Origin: CAZQBY01 sp964592405 [NCBI: uncultured archaeon]
GTDB taxonomy: Archaea; Altiarchaeota; Altiarchaeia; JAFGQM01
Direction of reading: 5' to 3'
Length of the DNA stretch: 18,358 nt
Assembly (NCBI GenBank): GCA_964592405.1
Contig: CAZQBY010000001.1
Location: 1 to 18,358, forward strand
The notes beneath the pieces are model-generated. The model had not been told where the DNA came from. It saw only the letters and a program-made list of their open reading frames with translations, and ran no database searches. Below, one piece after another: positions 15,766-18,358 of the stretch. Position 1 is the first letter of the stretch. Each line of letters begins with the position of its first letter. The translations under genes and the position numbers were made by a program.

Positions 15766-16709
15766 GAATGGCAAAAATAGAGAGTATAGATGACCTGCCC
15801 GGGGTTGGACCGGCAGTTGCTGACAGGCTGGTTGAGGCAGGATACAGGGACCTTATGGCGGTAGCTGCAGCATCCCCCGGCGAGCTTAAGGAGGCCATAG
15901 GTATGGGAGAGGCCACTGCAAAGCGCATAATATCTGCAGCTCAGGATGCCGTTGAGATGGGCTTTGAAACCGGGGTGGATATCATGAAGAAACGCGAGCA
16001 GATTGGCAAGCTCACAACCGGGAGCAGTGAACTGGACAAGATACTTGGCGGGGGCATAGAGTCGCAGGCGATAACAGAATTCTATGGTAAGTTTGCAGCC
16101 GGAAAAACCCAGATAACCCACCAGCTCTCGGTGAACGTCCAGTTGCCCAAGGAGAAGGGGGGGCTGGAGGGCAAAGCACTCTATATAGACACTGAGGGGA
16201 CGTTCCGCCCGGAAAGGATAAGCCAGATGGCCAAAATGCTTGAGCTGGATACCGAAGAGGTGCTGAAAAACATTATGGTGGGGAGGGCTTATAACAGCGA
16301 TCACCAGATGCTACTTGCTGAGAAAGCGGAGAAGATAATCCCGGAGAAGGGTGTACGACTGGTGATAGTTGATTCCCTGATGGGGCTCTTTCGGGCCGAG
16401 TATGTCGGGAGAGGGACTCTTGCCGACCGCCAGCAGAAACTTAACCGCCACTTGGCTGTCTTGGGGAAAATTGCCACTCAGAACAATCTGCCTGTAGTCG
16501 TGACCAACCAGGTCATGGCGCAGCCGGGAATGCTTTTTGGAGATCCAACTGCACCAATTGGGGGGCACATACTGGGCCACAAGAGCACGTTTAGGATATA
16601 TCTGCGAAAGGGCAAGGGTGAGAAGCGTGTGGCCAAGCTGGTGGATTCGCCACATCTTCCGGATGCTGAGTGCGTATTCTCGATAACCGAGGGGGGAGTG
16701 TCGGACTAG
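15762..16709 (+). CDS. radA: DNA repair and recombination protein RadA
   Basis: A 315-aa archaeal RecA/Rad51 homologue forming filaments on single-stranded DNA. The N-terminal helix-hairpin-helix domain (about 8-65: [35 protein letters not shown]) is followed by the ATPase core. Walker A is GKFAAGKT (109-116) and Walker B is LVIVDS (200-205). The L1/L2 DNA-binding region lies near [15 protein letters not shown] and [14 protein letters not shown], and the ATP-cap region [17 protein letters not shown] is intact. The Walker A reads GKFAAGKT where most RadA/Rad51 proteins have GEFGSGKT/S; the invariant GKT is retained. The ATG at 15762 overlaps the RPA stop as ATGA; a second ATG at 15768 is also possible. 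Confidence 0.97.
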   Translation: MRMAKIESIDDLPGVGPAVADRLVEAGYRDLMAVAAASPGELKEAIGMGEATAKRIISAAQDAVEMGFETGVDIMKKREQIGKLTTGSSELDKILGGGIESQAITEFYGKFAAGKTQITHQLSVNVQLPKEKGGLEGKALYIDTEGTFRPERISQMAKMLELDTEEVLKNIMVGRAYNSDHQMLLAEKAEKIIPEKGVRLVIVDSLMGLFRAEYVGRGTLADRQQKLNRHLAVLGKIATQNNLPVVVTNQVMAQPGMLFGDPTAPIGGHILGHKSTFRIYLRKGKGEKRVAKLVDSPHLPDAECVFSITEGGVSD

Positions 16710-17389
16710 GCCTTTATCCTGAAGGTCTCAGGCTTGCCGGTTTTAGGGTCCACAGCCTCGATTATGTGGTACTTGTCCATATCATGGAGGACCGGGTCCT
16801 CGCCCAGCTGCGGGGTGCCGTCGTTGACCATGAGGACCTCCTGATAGGGCCCTGTACTCTCTCCCTTGCCGGGTATGATGGCATCAGCGGTCGACCGCCG
16901 GGCGACCTCTCGATAGCCGTTGCGCCTGAATACTGGGACAGATTTCTCATCGACCCATACCTCGAGCCTGCCTCCACGTCCCGCCCGGTATTCTGCCTCG
17001 GTCCTGGCAACCGCCCTCGTCCCCAGGCCCTGTCCCCTCAACCTGGGCGGTATCCTGACATGCCCCATGTGCTCGCCCCTGTAGGCGTAGCCCAGTTCCC
17101 TGTGAGGGCGCTCGACGCCGTCTTCGCCGACAGTGAAGAACCAGATGGAAGGCACGGAGGGGTTCAGGGGGGAGCTCCGGCATGCCCGCATGGTCAGGAT
17201 GCTGCCGTCTGCTAGTTTGTACACGCCCTGCAGCGTCGCCGGCTTTCCTTCCACATTAATCTTAAGCGGCAGCTCGATTCTCCTGCGGCCCTCATGCGGG
17301 TCATAGAAGGCTATCCTGCCCTTGGGCATGAGCCTTTGCCTCTCCCTCGGGCGGGCCATCTCCAGGTGCCTGACGCTAGGCCTTTTCAT
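16706..17389 (-). CDS. GNAT-family N-acetyltransferase with N-terminal extension
   Basis: A 227-aa protein. The acetyl-CoA-binding motif A is [18 protein letters not shown] (110-127; R/Q-x-x-G-x-G type RGQGLG), followed by [16 protein letters not shown] and the typical late GNAT element [13 protein letters not shown] (151-163). The first ~95 residues are basic and contain strands ([20 protein letters not shown]); they are longer than in a minimal GNAT of ~150 residues. The C-terminal ~55 residues are also extra. The substrate is unknown. The stop codon overlaps the radA stop on the other strand within CTAG (16706-16709). A TATA-like box overlapping the RNase HII stop places the ATG at 17389 at the transcript start. 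Confidence 0.8.
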   Translation of the reverse strand: MKRPSVRHLEMARPRERQRLMPKGRIAFYDPHEGRRRIELPLKINVEGKPATLQGVYKLADGSILTMRACRSSPLNPSVPSIWFFTVGEDGVERPHRELGYAYRGEHMGHVRIPPRLRGQGLGTRAVARTEAEYRAGRGGRLEVWVDEKSVPVFRRNGYREVARRSTADAIIPGKGESTGPYQEVLMVNDGTPQLGEDPVLHDMDKYHIIEAVDPKTGKPETFRIKA

Positions 17390-17410
17390 GTTAATATAAG
17401 GGGGAAAATC

Positions 17411-17418
17411 TTATAAAT
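17411..17418 (-). promoter_or_regulatory. TATA-like box for the GNAT gene
   Basis: On the minus strand ATTTATAA is centred about 25 nt before the ATG at 17389 and overlaps the TGA of the RNase HII gene. This suggests a leaderless transcript independent of the upstream genes. Confidence 0.45.
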
Positions 17419-18062
17419 CACCAGTCGGTAAGCCTGAGCTGCGCCCTGCGGTCCACTGTGGACCATTTCTTGCGCACGATGTCCGGAAAGCTGCGGTTCT
17501 TCTTCCAGTGCCCGTCCAGCCAGCGCTGCGTCACCGGGTCGCTTGGGTAGCCAGTCCCCAGCTCGCCGTGCTCTTTTGCCAGTTCGGCTATTGCCGCGTC
17601 GCGCGCAACCTTTGCGAGTATGGAGGCTGCGCCGGTGATGCAGTAGTTTAAATCGGCTTTATGTTCAGCGACTATCCTTACAGGCTTCTTGCAGAGGTTG
17701 CTTATATTCATACAGTAGCGGGCAGGAATGGTATCAGGACAATCAACATAGCATACGTCCGGCGTGATATTTAGAGAGTCGAGCAGCTCGGCGGTCTTGA
17801 TGGCTTCTATCTCATTGAGTGAGGCACTCTTCATCCATTCCGTTATATCGGCCGCGCTTAGGGAGAGGAGAGCATGTTCAACAGCCAGCTTTCTTATCTT
17901 GTGGGAGAGCTTTATGCGGGTTTCCGGATCCAACAGTTTGGAGTCTGTCACACCCAGCTTCTTGAGCCTAGACTCGTGCTTCCTTTCTATTACGACAGCT
18001 GCGAACACCATCGGACCTATGACCGGTCCGCGGCCGGCCTCGTCCACACCGCAGATTAGCAT
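17418..18062 (-). CDS. rnhB: Ribonuclease HII
   Basis: A 214-aa enzyme that cleaves RNA in RNA-DNA hybrids and at single ribonucleotides in DNA. The metal-binding acidic residues are in place: D7 and E8 in GVDEAGRGPVIGPMV, D107 in YVDCPD and D137 in AEHKADLNY. DSK (40-42), ITGAASILAKVARD and GTGYPSDP are also conserved. Length is normal for the archaeal enzyme. It lies 27 nt after the leuA-like gene on the same strand, but a TATA-like ATAAAA across that stop codon suggests it can be transcribed separately. Confidence 0.97.
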   Translation of the reverse strand: MLICGVDEAGRGPVIGPMVFAAVVIERKHESRLKKLGVTDSKLLDPETRIKLSHKIRKLAVEHALLSLSAADITEWMKSASLNEIEAIKTAELLDSLNITPDVCYVDCPDTIPARYCMNISNLCKKPVRIVAEHKADLNYCITGAASILAKVARDAAIAELAKEHGELGTGYPSDPVTQRWLDGHWKKNRSFPDIVRKKWSTVDRRAQLRLTDW

Positions 18063-18081
18063 GGATAGATTACCGGGGAAA

Positions 18082-18090
18082 GGATAAAAC
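18082..18090 (-). promoter_or_regulatory. TATA-like box for rnhB
   Basis: On the minus strand GTTTTATCC is centred about 24 nt before the ATG at 18062 and touches the stop codon of the preceding gene. It is consistent with a leaderless rnhB transcript. Confidence 0.35.
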
Positions 18091-18358
18091 TACTTCTGCA
18101 GCAGCCGGTTCAGCCCGTTCACGAAAGCGTAGATGGCCGCCATGTTCACGTTTTCATGAACCCCACGCGAGAAGACACCATGATGCCTTTCATCCGATAT
18201 CTTTAGTGTCACATCTGCAAGGGCATCGCTTCCTCCTGTTATGGCATCCAAATGGAACTCATCCAGGGATATCTTACGCTCATCTATGGCTGCCTTTATG
18301 GCATTCAGACTGGCATCAACCGGACCGACACCATCCGCCTCTGCTTCCTTCAATTCAC
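18090..18358 (-). CDS. 2-isopropylmalate / citramalate synthase family, C-terminal end (partial)
   Basis: The frame is open to the window edge, so only the last ~89 residues are visible; the TTG at 18353 is not a credible start. ADGVGPVDASLNAIKAAID, then LDAITGGSDALADVTLKI, GVFSRGVHENVNMAAIYAF and VNGLNRLLQ form the LeuA dimerisation/allosteric domain found at the C-terminus of isopropylmalate synthase (LeuA) and (R)-citramalate synthase (CimA). It is the site of end-product feedback. Which substrate the missing catalytic TIM barrel uses (2-oxoisovalerate, pyruvate or 2-oxoglutarate) cannot be told from this part. Confidence 0.9.
   Translation of the reverse strand, partial: ELKEAEADGVGPVDASLNAIKAAIDERKISLDEFHLDAITGGSDALADVTLKISDERHHGVFSRGVHENVNMAAIYAFVNGLNRLLQK

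Noticed and set aside
14932-16304. Long minus-strand frames antisense to RPA and RadA
   Set aside because: Shadows of strongly conserved plus-strand genes.

Overview
The window is archaeal. RadA, a multi-OB-fold RPA, a GHMP-type (archaeal) shikimate kinase, archaeal RNase HII and an Lrp/AsnC-type regulator sit together, and most genes are preceded by an A/T-rich TATA-like box about 23-35 nt before the ATG, which implies very short or absent leaders. The many membrane-anchored, cysteine-rich proteins of unknown function point to an uncultivated lineage. An Altiarchaeota- or DPANN-like archaeon with aromatic and leucine/isoleucine-type biosynthesis is my guess, but the window does not prove a lineage.

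Layout. 1-716 is decayed, mostly non-coding DNA. It holds the broken C-terminal part of an IS200/IS605 TnpA transposase, two short perfect hairpins and a reverse-strand remnant ORF. 717-2096 (minus) is a DEAD-box RNA helicase followed by a 49-aa Cys-rich protein; the helicase has a structured upstream region. 2097-2452 is intergenic with strong inverted repeats, including one that encloses about 100 nt. 2453-2875 (plus) is a ParB/sulfiredoxin-fold protein. 2885-3908 (minus) is a two-gene unit of a secreted, N-glycosylation-rich protein and a small membrane-anchored acidic protein. 4014-4283 is a truncated msrA without its catalytic cysteine. 4332-7006 (plus) holds a large Cys/Asp-rich surface protein with MopE-like metal-binding repeats, a small basic protein, a strong hairpin, and a second membrane-anchored Cys-rich protein. 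7086-7643 is an Lrp/AsnC-type regulator.

7689-9020 (minus) is a bacterial-type NADP glutamate dehydrogenase, divergent from 9155-11791 (plus): chorismate synthase, an Isf-like iron-sulfur flavoprotein, and archaeal shikimate kinase. This cluster covers two shikimate-pathway steps plus a plausible flavin-reducing partner for the FMN-dependent chorismate synthase. 11881-13906 is a tandem pair of related membrane-anchored proteins; the first carries Cys modules resembling one in the large surface protein. 13972-16709 is an RPA-RadA recombination operon with a 4-nt overlap. 16706-18358 (minus) contains the 3' end of an isopropylmalate/citramalate synthase family gene, RNase HII, and a GNAT acetyltransferase.

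I see no tRNA, rRNA, CRISPR array or intact mobile element. The least explained parts are the surface-protein set and the structured intergenic regions around 2100-2430 and 6340-6390.
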